From: Blastochloris sulfoviridis
GTDB taxonomy: Bacteria > Pseudomonadota > Alphaproteobacteria > Rhizobiales > Xanthobacteraceae
Length of the DNA: 64,000 nucleotides
Direction: 5' to 3'
Assembly (NCBI RefSeq): GCF_008630065.1
Contig: NZ_VWPL01000020.1
Coordinates: forward strand, 1-64,000
Below the pieces are notes generated by a model, which was given only the letters and a program-made list of their open reading frames with translations, made no database searches and was not told the origin of the DNA. Of this stretch, positions 25,108-35,892 are shown one piece after another (position 1 is the stretch's first letter; every line of letters starts with the position of its first letter). The position numbers were made by a program, and so were the translations under genes.

Positions 25108-26556
25108 ATGGCGACAGTGAAGTTCTACGGCGAGGAGTCGGTCCCGCTGGAAATGCACAAGGTGCGCATTGTCCAGAAACTGAATCTCCTGCCGATCGAC
25201 CAGCGCCTCAAGGCGATCTCCGAGGCCGGCAACAACACGTTCCTGCTGCAGAACGCCGATGTGTTCCTCGATATGCTGACCGACTCCGGCGTCAACGCGA
25301 TGAGCGACCAGCAGCTCGCGGCGATGATGGTCGCCGATGACGCCTATGCCGGCAGCGCCACCTACACGCGCCTTGCCGACAAGCTGCACGAGATCTTCGG
25401 CATGGACTATTTCCTGCCGACCCACCAGGGCCGCGCTTGCGAGCACATTCTGGCGAAGGTGCTGGTGCAGCCGGGCACGGTGGTGGCGATGAACTACCAC
25501 TTCACCACCACCAAGGCGCACATCACGCTGCAGGGCGGCGTGGTCGAGGAGCTGGTGGCCGATGCCGGGCTGGAGGTGACCAGCGACCTGCCGTTCAAGG
25601 GCGACATCGACATCGCCAAGCTCGAAGCCGTCATCAAGAAGTACGGCGCCGACAAGATCGCGTTCGTGCGCGTCGAGTCGGGCACCAATCTTATTGGCGG
25701 TCAGCCGGTGTCGCTGAAGAACCTCGCCGATCTGCGCAAGGTCTGCTCGCAGCATGGCATCCTGTACGTGCTCGACGCCAGCCTGCTCGCCGACAATCTC
25801 TACTTCAACAAGATCCGCGAGGAGAGCTGCAAGAACCTCTCCATTCGCGAGATCACCCGCAAGGTCGCCGACCTGTTCGACATCATCTATTTCTCGGCGC
25901 GCAAGCTCGGCTGCGCCCGCGGCGGCGGCATCTGCATCCGCGACAAGGAGCTCTACTTCAAGATGCGCGGCCTGGTGCCGCTCTATGAGGGCTTCCTGAC
26001 CTATGGCGGCATGTCGGTGCGCGAGATGGAGGCGCTCGCCGTCGGTCTCGAAGAGACCATGGACGAGGACATGATCAGCCAGGGGCCGCAGTTCATCGCC
26101 TGCATGGTGAACGACCTCGACAAGCGCGGCATCCCGGTCATCACCCCGCCCGGCGGCCTCGGCTGCCACCTCGACGCCAAGCGCTTCGTCGACCACATCC
26201 CGCAGTCGCAGTATCCGGCCGGCGCGCTGGCCTCGGCGCTCTACATTGTCTCCGGCATCCGCGGCATGGAGCGCGGCACGCTCTCCGAGCAGCGCGAGCC
26301 GGACGGCAGCGAGGTGTTCGCCAACATGGAGCTGGTGCGCCTTGCGCTGCCGCGCCGCGTCTTCACCCTGTCGCAGGTGAAGTATGCGGTCGACCGCATC
26401 GCCTGGCTGCACGAGAACCGCCGGCTGATCGGCGGCCTGGAGTTCATCGACGAGCCGCCGATCCTGCGCTTCTTCTATGGGCTGCTGAAGCCGGTGTCGG
26501 ACTGGCAGGAGAAGCTGGTGGCCAAGTTCCGCGCCGATTTTGGCGACAGCCTTTGA
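25108..26556 (+). CDS. tpl: Tyrosine phenol-lyase-like beta-eliminating lyase
   Basis: The 482-residue PLP enzyme belongs to the tryptophanase/tyrosine phenol-lyase (TPL) family. Shared family features are PTHQGRA (R109), HFTTTKAH (F132, T133), SGTNLIGGQP (N194), LDASLLADN (D223) and the PLP lysine K266 in FSARKLG, plus R411 in RLALPRR. Two discriminating positions favour TPL. SGIRGMERG carries the arginine (R389) equivalent to TPL Arg381, where tryptophanase has Ile. LRFF has Phe455 where tryptophanase has the catalytic-site His. The expected reaction is L-tyrosine to phenol, pyruvate and ammonia. AGGAG lies about 12 nt upstream. It is monocistronic, and no TyrP-type permease is adjacent. 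Confidence 0.85.
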   Translation: MATVKFYGEESVPLEMHKVRIVQKLNLLPIDQRLKAISEAGNNTFLLQNADVFLDMLTDSGVNAMSDQQLAAMMVADDAYAGSATYTRLADKLHEIFGMDYFLPTHQGRACEHILAKVLVQPGTVVAMNYHFTTTKAHITLQGGVVEELVADAGLEVTSDLPFKGDIDIAKLEAVIKKYGADKIAFVRVESGTNLIGGQPVSLKNLADLRKVCSQHGILYVLDASLLADNLYFNKIREESCKNLSIREITRKVADLFDIIYFSARKLGCARGGGICIRDKELYFKMRGLVPLYEGFLTYGGMSVREMEALAVGLEETMDEDMISQGPQFIACMVNDLDKRGIPVITPPGGLGCHLDAKRFVDHIPQSQYPAGALASALYIVSGIRGMERGTLSEQREPDGSEVFANMELVRLALPRRVFTLSQVKYAVDRIAWLHENRRLIGGLEFIDEPPILRFFYGLLKPVSDWQEKLVAKFRADFGDSL

Positions 26557-26623
26557 GGCGGCAGTCTCTGAGGCCGTCGGCGAGATTTCGACCGAGAGGC
26601 CGAGAGGTTGCCTCGTACCAAGT

Positions 26624-26756
26624 TGCCCCTCACCCGGATCGCTGGCGCGATCCGACCTCTCCCCATGAAGAACGGGGAGAGGTGACGGGCCGCCTCTCCT
26701 TCACCTCTCCCCGTTTGCGGGGAGAGGTCGCGAGCAACGCGAGCGGGTGAGGGGCA
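26624..26756. repeat. Family C large inverted repeat, copy 2
   Basis: Outer arms GTTGCCCCTCACCCG and CGGGTGAGGGGCAC enclose two nested CCTCTCCCC/GGGGAGAGG hairpins with GATCGCTGGCGCGATC and GCGAGCAACGCGAGC side stems. It lies after the tpl gene. Confidence 0.85.
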
Positions 26757-26924
26757 CCTGAGCAAGTCTTCCGCAAGACCGCACGATCCATCTGCGATAA
26801 GCCCGTCTGCGGCAGGCAATCTCTGCGCGAGGCCAATTTTTTCACGAGTTTGCGCCACCCTCCGCAATCGAGAACCCGCGCGCCGGACCGGCGATGCGGG
26901 TCAATTCGGTCGGGGACGGCGATC

Positions 26925-28160
26925 TTGGCGGATTCTTCGGATGGCGGACGGGGCGTTCTGATCGTCGGCGGCGCGCATGGCGCCCTGGCGCTGGCCCGCA
27001 GCCTGGGGTCGCGCGGGGTGCCGGTCCGCTTCATCGCCAACGAGACGCTGCTGCCGGCGTGGTCGCGCTTCGTCGCGCGCGTTGCCGGCTGGCCCGGCCC
27101 CGCCAGCACCAACGCCGTCCCGTTCCTGCTGGAGGCGACGAGGACGCACGGCCTCGACGGCTGGCTGCTGGTGCCGGGCGATGACACGGCCGTCCGGCTG
27201 GTGTCGCAGTCGCACGCGGCGCTCTCGGCCGCCTACCGGCTGATGCTGCCGCCGTGGGAGGCGCTGCAGTGGGCGTGCGACAAGCCGCTGCTCTATCGCC
27301 GCGCCCGCGAGTTCGGCCTCGCCATTCCGCAGACCTACGCGGTGGCCTCGCTCGACGAGGCGGCGAAGCTGGAGCCGCGATTTCCCATTGTGCTCAAGCC
27401 GCACATGGGCGTCGGCGGCGGCCGCTTCGTGAAGTCCAAGGTGGTGCGGGCCGACGACCGGGCCGCCTTCCTCGCCGCGTTTCGCGCCGCCGCCTCCGAG
27501 ATCGGCGGCGAGCACGTCGTCGTCCAGGAGCTGATTGCGGGTGGCGGCGAGAGCCAGTTCTCCTATGCCGCGCTGTGGCGCCGCGGCGCGCCGGTGGCGG
27601 AGTTCGTCGCCCGCCGCGCGCGCCAGTATCCGATCGAGTTCGGCTTCACCAGCACCTATGTCGAGGTGGTCGAGGATCCGGGCGTGGTTGCGGCCGCCCG
27701 TCCGCTGCTCGCCTCGATCGGCCATGACGGGCTGGTGGAGGTCGAGTTCAAGCGCGATGCCCGCGACGGGTCGTTCAAGCTGCTCGACGTCAATCCGCGC
27801 CCCTGGTCGTGGTTCGGGCTGGCCCGCGCCGCCGGCGTCGATCTCGGCGCCATGCTGTGGGATGCCGCGGAGGGCCGCGAGGTGGCGCCGGCCGCAGCCC
27901 GCCCAGGCACGGCCTGGACCTATGCCCTGCGCGATGCCGTGGCGGCGAGCCAGCTCATCCTCAAGGATCGCTTGCGCGCAACCGATTATCTGGCGTCTCT
28001 TGCCCGGGTGCGGGCGGAGGCCGCCTTCGCGCTCGGCGATCCGCTGCCGGGCCTGATCGATCCGCCGGCGACGGCGTGGCGGGTGCTGACCCGGCGGCTG
28101 CTGCCCCGCCTTGCATCCCGTCTCAAGGAAGGCCCGGCTGCGGGCACGTCGCCACCATGA
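26925..28160 (+). CDS. ATP-grasp domain protein
   Basis: The protein has an N-terminal pre-ATP-grasp Rossmann segment (GVLIVGGAHGALALARSLG) and an ATP-grasp core: CDKPLLYRRAREFGLAIPQT, the lysine strand PIVLKPHMGVGGGRF, HVVVQELIAGGGESQF, and the metal-binding VEVEFKRDARDGSFKLLDVNPRPWSW. Such proteins ligate a carboxylate to an amine or thiol; the substrate is unknown. No ATG fits the frame. TTG 26925 after GGGGACGG is my choice, and TTG 26850 is the upstream limit. Its stop overlaps the deacetylase ATG (ATGA), so the pair is coupled, possibly modifying a surface glycan or peptide. Confidence 0.82.
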   Translation: MADSSDGGRGVLIVGGAHGALALARSLGSRGVPVRFIANETLLPAWSRFVARVAGWPGPASTNAVPFLLEATRTHGLDGWLLVPGDDTAVRLVSQSHAALSAAYRLMLPPWEALQWACDKPLLYRRAREFGLAIPQTYAVASLDEAAKLEPRFPIVLKPHMGVGGGRFVKSKVVRADDRAAFLAAFRAAASEIGGEHVVVQELIAGGGESQFSYAALWRRGAPVAEFVARRARQYPIEFGFTSTYVEVVEDPGVVAAARPLLASIGHDGLVEVEFKRDARDGSFKLLDVNPRPWSWFGLARAAGVDLGAMLWDAAEGREVAPAAARPGTAWTYALRDAVAASQLILKDRLRATDYLASLARVRAEAAFALGDPLPGLIDPPATAWRVLTRRLLPRLASRLKEGPAAGTSPP

Positions 28161-29308
28161 GCGCAGGTTTGACCGCCAGAGCATTCTCCGCACGAGTGGG
28201 AACCGGTCTTGCGAAAGAGAATGCGGAAACTCAAAGGCCTGGAGCGTCCGGCCGTTTCAGTCTGATCGGCGGACACGCCAAGCGTCTCCTCAGATACGGT
28301 GTCATCCGCGCCGGCCTGGAGGCGGTGGCGCTGACGCACGCCGGCCGGCTGATGCCGGGTGCGGCGGGGCGCGGCGTGGTGTTCACGCTCCATCATGTGC
28401 GGCCGGCGGCAGCGGCGAACTTCGATCCCAACGCCATCCTGGCGGTGACGCCGGCCTTTCTCGAACAGGCGATCGGCGTGGCGCTGAAGCGCGGCCTGAC
28501 GCCGGTCCACCTCCACGACCTGCCGAAGCTGCTGGCCGACGAGTCGGACCAACGCAAGTTCGCAGCCTTCACGCTCGACGACGGCTATCGCAACAATGCC
28601 GAATTCGCCGCACCGGTGTTCCGGAAATACGGCGTGCCCTACACCGTGTTCGTCACCCCCGGCTTCAGCACCCGCACCCGCACCATCTGGTGGGAGACCG
28701 CGGCCGCGCTGGCCGGGCAGGGGCCGTCCGTCCGCTTCGATTTCGGCGCCGGTCCCGAGACGGTGGCGACCGCCACCGGCCTGCAGAAGTTCGCAGCCTT
28801 CGAGCGGCTTGCCGCGTTCGTCCAGAGCATCGACGAGGACGAGGCGGTGGAACGCATCGACGAGGCTGCGCGTGCGGCGGGCCTCGATCCGCTGGCCATC
28901 GTCGACGGTCTGGTGATGACGGTTGACGAGTTGCGCGTGCTTGGCGCCGATCCGCTCGCCCATCTCGGCGCCCACACCATGACGCACGTCAACCTGATGC
29001 GCGTGAGCGCGGAGCGCCTGCACCATGAGATCGCCGCCTCGACGCGGACGATCGAGGACTGGGTCGGCGCCAGGCCGCGCGCGTTCTCCTACCCCTATGG
29101 CTGGGCGAGCGCGGCTGGCGCGCGCGAGTTTGCCGCTGCCGCCGCGGCCGGCTTCGAGGTGGCGGTGACCACCCGGCCCGCCGTGCTGCCGTTCGGCCGC
29201 CTTGAGCGGCCGACGGCGCTCGGCCGCGTTTCGCTCAACGGCCTCTATCAGCAGCCGCGCTACGTCGAGGCGCTGATCTCCGGCATTCCGTTCCGGCTGA
29301 TGGGGTAG
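28157..29308 (+). CDS. Polysaccharide deacetylase (NodB-like), repeat element in 5-prime end
   Basis: The 383-residue protein has a carbohydrate-esterase-4 fold, with the first motif FTLDDGYRNN (metal-binding Asp), LGAHTMTHVNL (the HxxxH pair) and RAFSYPYGW. It likely removes N-acetyl groups from a polysaccharide. ATG 28157 overlaps the ATP-grasp stop codon by 4 bp. Codons about 9-41 are a family A palindromic repeat read in frame; authentic protein sequence resumes at AKRLLRYGVIRAGLEA. Either the element inserted just after the start and is translated, or translation begins at a weak internal codon. No signal peptide is obvious. Confidence 0.85.
   Translation: MSAGLTARAFSARVGTGLAKENAETQRPGASGRFSLIGGHAKRLLRYGVIRAGLEAVALTHAGRLMPGAAGRGVVFTLHHVRPAAAANFDPNAILAVTPAFLEQAIGVALKRGLTPVHLHDLPKLLADESDQRKFAAFTLDDGYRNNAEFAAPVFRKYGVPYTVFVTPGFSTRTRTIWWETAAALAGQGPSVRFDFGAGPETVATATGLQKFAAFERLAAFVQSIDEDEAVERIDEAARAAGLDPLAIVDGLVMTVDELRVLGADPLAHLGAHTMTHVNLMRVSAERLHHEIAASTRTIEDWVGARPRAFSYPYGWASAAGAREFAAAAAAGFEVAVTTRPAVLPFGRLERPTALGRVSLNGLYQQPRYVEALISGIPFRLMG
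28181..28279. repeat. Family A dispersed palindromic repeat, copy 3 (inside a CDS)
   Basis: GCATTCTCCGCacgaGTGGG, AACCGGTCTTGCG and AGAGAATGC form the first stem, and GGAGCGTCCG ... CGGACACGCC the second. It lies wholly inside the deacetylase reading frame without a stop codon. Confidence 0.85.
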
Positions 29309-29448
29309 CGCGGCTTCCGGCCGATCGGCTCTTTTCCTTCTCCCGCAAGAGCTTTGCCAGGGCACGCGCAAGCGCGGCCCGGGTGGGAGAGAGGAAGAGC
29401 GCGGCTCTTGGCGGCTGGCTGTTCCGATAGGATGACCCGGAAACCGGG

Positions 29449-30189
29449 TCAGCTCACCCGGAACGTGGTGTCGCGCACCAGCCCCGGCTGGAAGGTGAGG
29501 TCGGCGATCGGTGTCTCGCCGGCAACCGTGGTCTGGCCTTCGCCGACCAGCACGCGGGCGCCGGGCGGCAGGTAGATGTCGACGCGCGAGCCGAAGCGGA
29601 TCATGCCGAAGCGCTCGCCGGTGCCGACCTGCTCGCCTTCTTTGACCCAGCACACGATGCGCCGCGCCACGAGGCCGGCGATCTGCACCACGCCGAGGGT
29701 GGCGCCGGTGGTGGTCTTGATGATCACGCCGTTGCGCTCATTGTCCTCGCTCGCCTTGTCGAGGTCGGCATTGAGGAAGACGCCGGGCTTGTAGGCGACA
29801 CGCTCCACCCGCCCGGCGATCGGCGCGCGGTTCACGTGGCAATTGAACACGTTCATGAAGATGGCGACGCGGGTGCGCGGCGCGTCGCCGAGGTCGAGCT
29901 CGCGCGGCGGCGGCGCATTCACGATGCGCTGGACGACGCCGTCGGCCGGCGCGATCACCAGCCCGTCGCGGATCGGCGTCACCCGCTTGGGATCGCGGAA
30001 GAAGGCGAAGCACCACGCCGTCAGCACCAAGCCGATCAGCCCGACGCTGAACGACATCCAGAACAGGCCGAGCGTGATGATGGCAAACACCGCGACGAAC
30101 GGCACGCCTTCACGGTTGAGGGGCGGGATCGACTTGCGCGCCGAGGAGAGCGCAGTCATGAGCGAGGAGACGTCCAGGGAAGATGACAT
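29449..30189 (-). CDS. psd: Phosphatidylserine decarboxylase proenzyme
   Basis: The 246-residue short-form Psd makes phosphatidylethanolamine from phosphatidylserine at the inner membrane. It has one or two N-terminal spans (about 30-62), [26 protein letters not shown], and the self-cleavage site FGS at residues 199-201, where Ser201 becomes the pyruvoyl group ([11 protein letters not shown]). The downstream end overlaps a CCCGG/CCGGG hairpin. It lies on the same strand as, and downstream of, the Atm1-type exporter. pssA, its pathway partner, is divergent across that exporter pair. Confidence 0.95.
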   Translation of the reverse strand: MSSSLDVSSLMTALSSARKSIPPLNREGVPFVAVFAIITLGLFWMSFSVGLIGLVLTAWCFAFFRDPKRVTPIRDGLVIAPADGVVQRIVNAPPPRELDLGDAPRTRVAIFMNVFNCHVNRAPIAGRVERVAYKPGVFLNADLDKASEDNERNGVIIKTTTGATLGVVQIAGLVARRIVCWVKEGEQVGTGERFGMIRFGSRVDIYLPPGARVLVGEGQTTVAGETPIADLTFQPGLVRDTTFRVS

Positions 30190-30374
30190 GATGGCTCCTT
30201 TCCACCCGATCCGGCGCTGCGCCGCAAGGGACTATCATTGGAATTCCGGTGGACCGACTCGCGATTCCGGACGCAGGCTCGCCTAAGACGGGAAAGAGAT
30301 AGCGGGATTTTCGGCGGCAGGAAGGCCCTTCGCCGCCCCGCCGGCCGAAATCCCGGTGAAGATCTACCGCCCCC

Positions 30375-32303
<1,929 letters not shown>

Positions 32304-32322
32304 CGCCTGTATCCGTGTCCGC

Positions 32323-32691
32323 TCAACTGGCGGCCGGCTGGTCGCCGCCTGCGCATGAAGCGGCAGAATGGGGTGGCTGACCGCCGCCGAGAGTCGCAAA
32401 GAGGCCGGCGAGATCGGCAGCCAACTCGGCAATCGCGTCGGCATCAAGGCCGTAGCAGGAGCGCGGCCCGTCGATGCGGCCGTGCACCAGGCCGGCGTCC
32501 TTCAGCACCTTGAGATGCTGGGAGACGGTCGACTGTGCCAGCGGCGTCAGCTCGACGATCTGGCCGCACAGGCAGGTGCCGTGCCGCGCCAGCGCCCGCA
32601 GGATCGCCAGCCGGGTCGGATGGGCGAGGGCGCGCAGCCGCTCGGCGCGGCGAACGTCGTCCTGGTCGAAGATGCCGTCCTGTTCGAACAT
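32323..32691 (-). CDS. ArsR-family winged-helix regulator
   Basis: The 122-residue protein has a classic ArsR winged helix-turn-helix: LRALAHPTRLAILRALA, CLCGQIVELTPLAQSTVSQHL, KVLKDAGLVHGR and the wing. It has a CxC pair at the start of the recognition region (GTCLCG), a Cys after the wing (RSCYG) and another near the C-terminus (SCAGG), so a thiol-metal or redox sensor is plausible. It immediately precedes the Atm1-type exporter gene and probably represses the pair and itself. Confidence 0.88.
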   Translation of the reverse strand: MFEQDGIFDQDDVRRAERLRALAHPTRLAILRALARHGTCLCGQIVELTPLAQSTVSQHLKVLKDAGLVHGRIDGPRSCYGLDADAIAELAADLAGLFATLGGGQPPHSAASCAGGDQPAAS

Positions 32692-32828
32692 GCGCTGGAG
32701 CCTTAACCGGCAAATGTGCAGATTCGCTCATCGTCAGTTGCCGATATAAAGGTCCGCTCCCGGCCCGGCAAGCAGACCGTTTGCGCGTGGTCGGTGTCGC
32801 TGGCCTTGTGCGCTGCTGGTTGGGCCGT

Positions 32829-32867
32829 TGGTCTTGGACGCTGGTCTTGGACGCTGGTCTTGGCGTC
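32829..32867. repeat. Three 13-bp tandem units in the pssA leader
   Basis: Unit tggtcttggacgc occurs three times (the last one imperfect), ending 23 nt before the pssA start codon. Confidence 0.8.
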
Positions 32868-32889
32868 GGGAGCGTCTTATGGTCGTCAC

Positions 32890-33792
32890 ATGGGTCCCTT
32901 CTTCCGATCGTTCGAATCGAGCCGGCGCCGGCAGGCGCCGCTCGACCGCCTTCGCCGCATTCCGCTTCGCCTGCTCGCGCCCAATCTGGTGACGTTGTTC
33001 ACGGTGGGCCTGGGGCTCACCGCCATCCGCATGGCGGCCGACGGTCGCTTCGAATGGGCGGTCGGCGCCATCGTCGCGGCGGCGCTGCTCGACGGCGTCG
33101 ACGGCCGTCTCGCCCGCTGGCTGAAGGGCACCTCGCGTTTCGGCGCCGAGCTCGACAGCCTCGCCGACTTCGTCAATTTCGGCGTGGCGCCGGTGCTGAT
33201 CCTCTATTTCTGGGGCCTGCACGATCTCAAGAACGTCGGCTGGATCGCCTGCCTGCTGTTCGCCATTGCCGCGGCGCTGCGGCTCGCCCGCTTCAACGTC
33301 ATGCTGGAGGATCACGACCGCCCGGCCTGGCAGAGCGACTTCTTCATCGGCATTCCGGCGCCGGCGGGCGCCATCGTCGTGATGCTGCCGATGTATCTCG
33401 CCTTTCTCGGCCTGCCGCATGGCATCGTGCTGCACGTCCTGTCGACCCTGCTCACGCTCGCGGTCGGGGCGCTGATGGTGTCGCAGGTGCCGACACTGTC
33501 CGGCAAGCGGGCGACCTCCAAGGTGCCACGCGAATGGGTGCTGCCGCTCCTGGTGGCTGTGGTGGCGTTCTTTGCGCTGCTGGCGAGCTTCCCGTGGGAG
33601 GTGCTGATCTTCGGCACGCTCGCCTATCTCGCGGTGCTGCCGTTCGGCGTGAAGCTCTACCACCGGCTGGAAGAGAAGCATCCCAACGGGGAGCCGGCCG
33701 AGGCCGACGATGCCGCCGACGCGCCAATGGAGATCCTGCCGCCCGCCGATCAGCCGGGCTACGGCGCCGGCCGAGTAGGCCGGCTGAACTGA
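32890..33792 (+). CDS. pssA: CDP-diacylglycerol--serine O-phosphatidyltransferase
   Basis: The roughly 300-residue polytopic enzyme has the CDP-alcohol phosphatidyltransferase motif DGx2ARx8Gx3Dx3D, seen as DGRLAR, G and AELDSLAD around residues 75-100. It has about seven spans, including the type II PssA pattern (FGVAPVLILYFWGL, RLARFN, GIPAPAGAI). It supplies phosphatidylserine to Psd. The start ATG 32890 has a weak ribosome-binding site; the frame extends upstream to 32716 through a tandem repeat that is unlikely to be coding. It is divergent from arsR. Confidence 0.93.
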   Translation: MGPFFRSFESSRRRQAPLDRLRRIPLRLLAPNLVTLFTVGLGLTAIRMAADGRFEWAVGAIVAAALLDGVDGRLARWLKGTSRFGAELDSLADFVNFGVAPVLILYFWGLHDLKNVGWIACLLFAIAAALRLARFNVMLEDHDRPAWQSDFFIGIPAPAGAIVVMLPMYLAFLGLPHGIVLHVLSTLLTLAVGALMVSQVPTLSGKRATSKVPREWVLPLLVAVVAFFALLASFPWEVLIFGTLAYLAVLPFGVKLYHRLEEKHPNGEPAEADDAADAPMEILPPADQPGYGAGRVGRLN

Positions 33793-33916
33793 GGCCCGGC
33801 AGCCAGATCCGGCCACCATCTCCTGCCTCGATCACCGCAATGTGCGGGCCGCGGCCATTGGCGGAACGGGGACAGCCGCCCTATCTTTTTAATGGTTCCA
33901 AACATGGAGAGACGGT

Positions 33917-34225
33917 GTGCCCCGACATCTGCTCAGACTTCTTGGATTGAATGCTCTGGCCGGCGCCGGCGCGGCGGTCGTTCTGGTGGCCCTCCTCGTG
34001 GCCTTCGATGCGCACGGCCTCGGGACGCTGATGGCCCGCTCGGAGACGCCGCTGCTGCCGCTGGCGGTCTTGACCTTCGGCTTCGTCGTGACGCTGTCGA
34101 GCGTGGCGATGGGGGCGGCGGTGATGCTGCTGCCGCGTGACGATCAGCAGCCGCACGGCACCGCCAAGGTGCCGGTGGGCGAACTGGTGCCGGTGCGGGT
34201 TGCGGCGCGGGCGAAGCGGCGCTGA
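33917..34225 (+). CDS. Small two-span membrane protein, 102 aa
   Basis: GTG 33917 has GGAGAG 9-11 nt upstream. There are two hydrophobic spans (about 9-30, LNALAGAGAAVVLVALLVAF, and 47-70, LAVLTFGFVVTLSSVAMGAA). A cytoplasmic-looking polar tail follows, ending RVAARAKRR. No family was recognised. Its placement before the TRAP genes, 78 bp upstream and on the same strand, may be coincidental. Confidence 0.7.
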   Translation: MPRHLLRLLGLNALAGAGAAVVLVALLVAFDAHGLGTLMARSETPLLPLAVLTFGFVVTLSSVAMGAAVMLLPRDDQQPHGTAKVPVGELVPVRVAARAKRR

Positions 34226-34302
34226 TATAGGCGCCGCCGCCGAACAGGCGGACGGAGGATTCGCCGCAGCGGCGGATCGGGCCTTTGGGGGAGGGCCTCG
34301 AC

Positions 34303-35364
34303 ATGCCGTCTCGTCGCCGCATCATCGGACTTGCGGGCAGGGGACTTGCGGGCGCGCTTCTGGCGTCGCCCGCCGTGTTGCGCGCTCGCTTAGCCCGCGC
34401 AGCGGAGGTCACCCTTCGCCTGCATCATTTCCTGCCGCCGACCACCAGCGGGCAGGTGGGCTTCCTTGCGCCCTGGGCGAAAAAGATCGAGGCGGAGTCC
34501 GAGGGCCGGATCCGCATCGACATCTTTCCCAGCATGCAGCTCGGCGGCAAGCCACCGCAGCTCTACGACCAGGCGCGCGACGGCGTCGCCGATCTGGTGT
34601 GGACGCTGCCCGGCTACACCGCCGGCCGCTTTCCGATTCTCGAAACCTTCGAGCTGCCCTTCATTGCCGACAAGCGCGCGCGGGTGAATGCGCTGGCGGT
34701 GCAGGATTTCGCCGATGCCCATCTCGGCGCGGAGCTCGGCGAGGTGAAGCCGCTCTGCGTCTGGGCGCACGACGGGGGCGTGATTCATTCGTCGCGGCAG
34801 GTGGCGAAGCTGGAGGACATGAAGGGCCTCAAGCTGCGCTTTCCGTCGCGCCTGTCGGGCGAGGCGCTGAAGGCGCTCGGGGCGCAGGCCATCGGCATGC
34901 CGGTGCCGCAGGTGCCCGAGGCGCTCTCCCAGCGCGTCATCGACGGCGCGGTGGTGCCGTGGGAGGTGGTGCCGGCGGTCAAGCTGCAGGAGCTGGTGAA
35001 ATTCCACACCGAGTTCGCCGGCTCGCCGACCTTCTATGTCGCAACCTTCGTGCTGGCGATGAACAGGGCGCGCTATGACGGCCTGCCGGCCGAGCTGAAG
35101 GCGGTGATCGATGCCAATTCCGGCCTTGCCGCCGCCGCCATGGCCGGCCGCAGTTGGGATGCCGCCAGCGCCGAGGTGCGCGAGCGCGTCGGGACGCGCG
35201 GCAACACCATCACCACGCTGCCGCCCGAGGAGGTTGCGCGCTGGCGCGCCGCCACCGAGCCGGTGGTGAGCGCTTGGCTCGCCCAGATGGCGGCGCGCGG
35301 CCTCGACGGGCAGCGCTATCTCGCCGCGGCCCGCGCGGCGATCGCCAAATACGCGGCAGCCTGA
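34303..35364 (+). CDS. dctP: TRAP transporter substrate-binding protein (DctP type)
   Basis: GGGGGAGGG 8 nt upstream selects ATG 34303. The 353-residue protein begins with a Tat-like signal (SRRRIIGLAGRG, then hydrophobic) and continues as a DctP-fold periplasmic receptor: FPSMQLGGKPPQLYDQARDG, KRARVN, MKGLKLRFPSR (the conserved carboxylate-binding Arg) and a long C-terminal helix. It binds an organic acid and delivers it to DctQM, encoded directly downstream (3 bp, then a 4-bp overlap). The ligand cannot be fixed from sequence. Confidence 0.93.
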   Translation: MPSRRRIIGLAGRGLAGALLASPAVLRARLARAAEVTLRLHHFLPPTTSGQVGFLAPWAKKIEAESEGRIRIDIFPSMQLGGKPPQLYDQARDGVADLVWTLPGYTAGRFPILETFELPFIADKRARVNALAVQDFADAHLGAELGEVKPLCVWAHDGGVIHSSRQVAKLEDMKGLKLRFPSRLSGEALKALGAQAIGMPVPQVPEALSQRVIDGAVVPWEVVPAVKLQELVKFHTEFAGSPTFYVATFVLAMNRARYDGLPAELKAVIDANSGLAAAAMAGRSWDAASAEVRERVGTRGNTITTLPPEEVARWRAATEPVVSAWLAQMAARGLDGQRYLAAARAAIAKYAAA

Positions 35365-35367
35365 GCG

Positions 35368-35892
35368 GTGCCGGCGTCACAGCAGGAGCCGGTGCGGAAC
35401 GCCGCGGCCGCCCGCGGCCGGCCGACGGAGGTGCGCATCTCCATCGGTCTGGCGCTGGGCGGCGGCGCGGCGCTCGTCGCCCTGTCCGCCCTCGTCACCC
35501 TCAGCGTGCTGCTGCGCTGGCTGGGGGAGGGCGGCATTCCCGGCGATTTCGAAACCGTGGAGATGCTCACCGCGCTGGCGGCGTTCGCCATGCTGCCGCT
35601 GTGCCAGCAGACGCGCGGCAATGTCATCGTCGACACGCTGTCGCGCAACTGGCCGCCCCGCGCCGTCCGCCTGGTCGATGCGCTGTGGGATGTGCTCTAT
35701 GCCGCGGTGGCGCTGATCATCGCCTGGGGCGCGTGGCAGGGCGGGCGCGATGCGCTCGCCAACGGCACCGCCACCATGGTCCTCGGGCTGCCGGTCGGCT
35801 GGGCGATGATCGCGGCGGCGGGGCTCGCCGTCTGGCTGGCCATCGGCGCCGTGGTCAGCGCGCTGCGTCTGGTGTTCGAGGGGCGGTCTTGA
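35368..35892 (+). CDS. dctQ: TRAP transporter small permease (DctQ type)
   Basis: The 174-residue, four-span protein has the DctQ signature (EGGIPGDFETVEMLTALAAFAMLPLCQQTRGNVIVD). GTG 35368 is the start, with a weak ribosome-binding site, so translation is probably coupled to dctP. It bridges the receptor and the large permease in the inner membrane. Confidence 0.9.
   Translation: MPASQQEPVRNAAAARGRPTEVRISIGLALGGGAALVALSALVTLSVLLRWLGEGGIPGDFETVEMLTALAAFAMLPLCQQTRGNVIVDTLSRNWPPRAVRLVDALWDVLYAAVALIIAWGAWQGGRDALANGTATMVLGLPVGWAMIAAAGLAVWLAIGAVVSALRLVFEGRS

Noticed and set aside
25108-26556. Annotation as tryptophanase
   Set aside because: The two residues that distinguish the enzymes (Arg at the TPL-381 position, Phe in place of the tryptophanase His) both favour tyrosine phenol-lyase.
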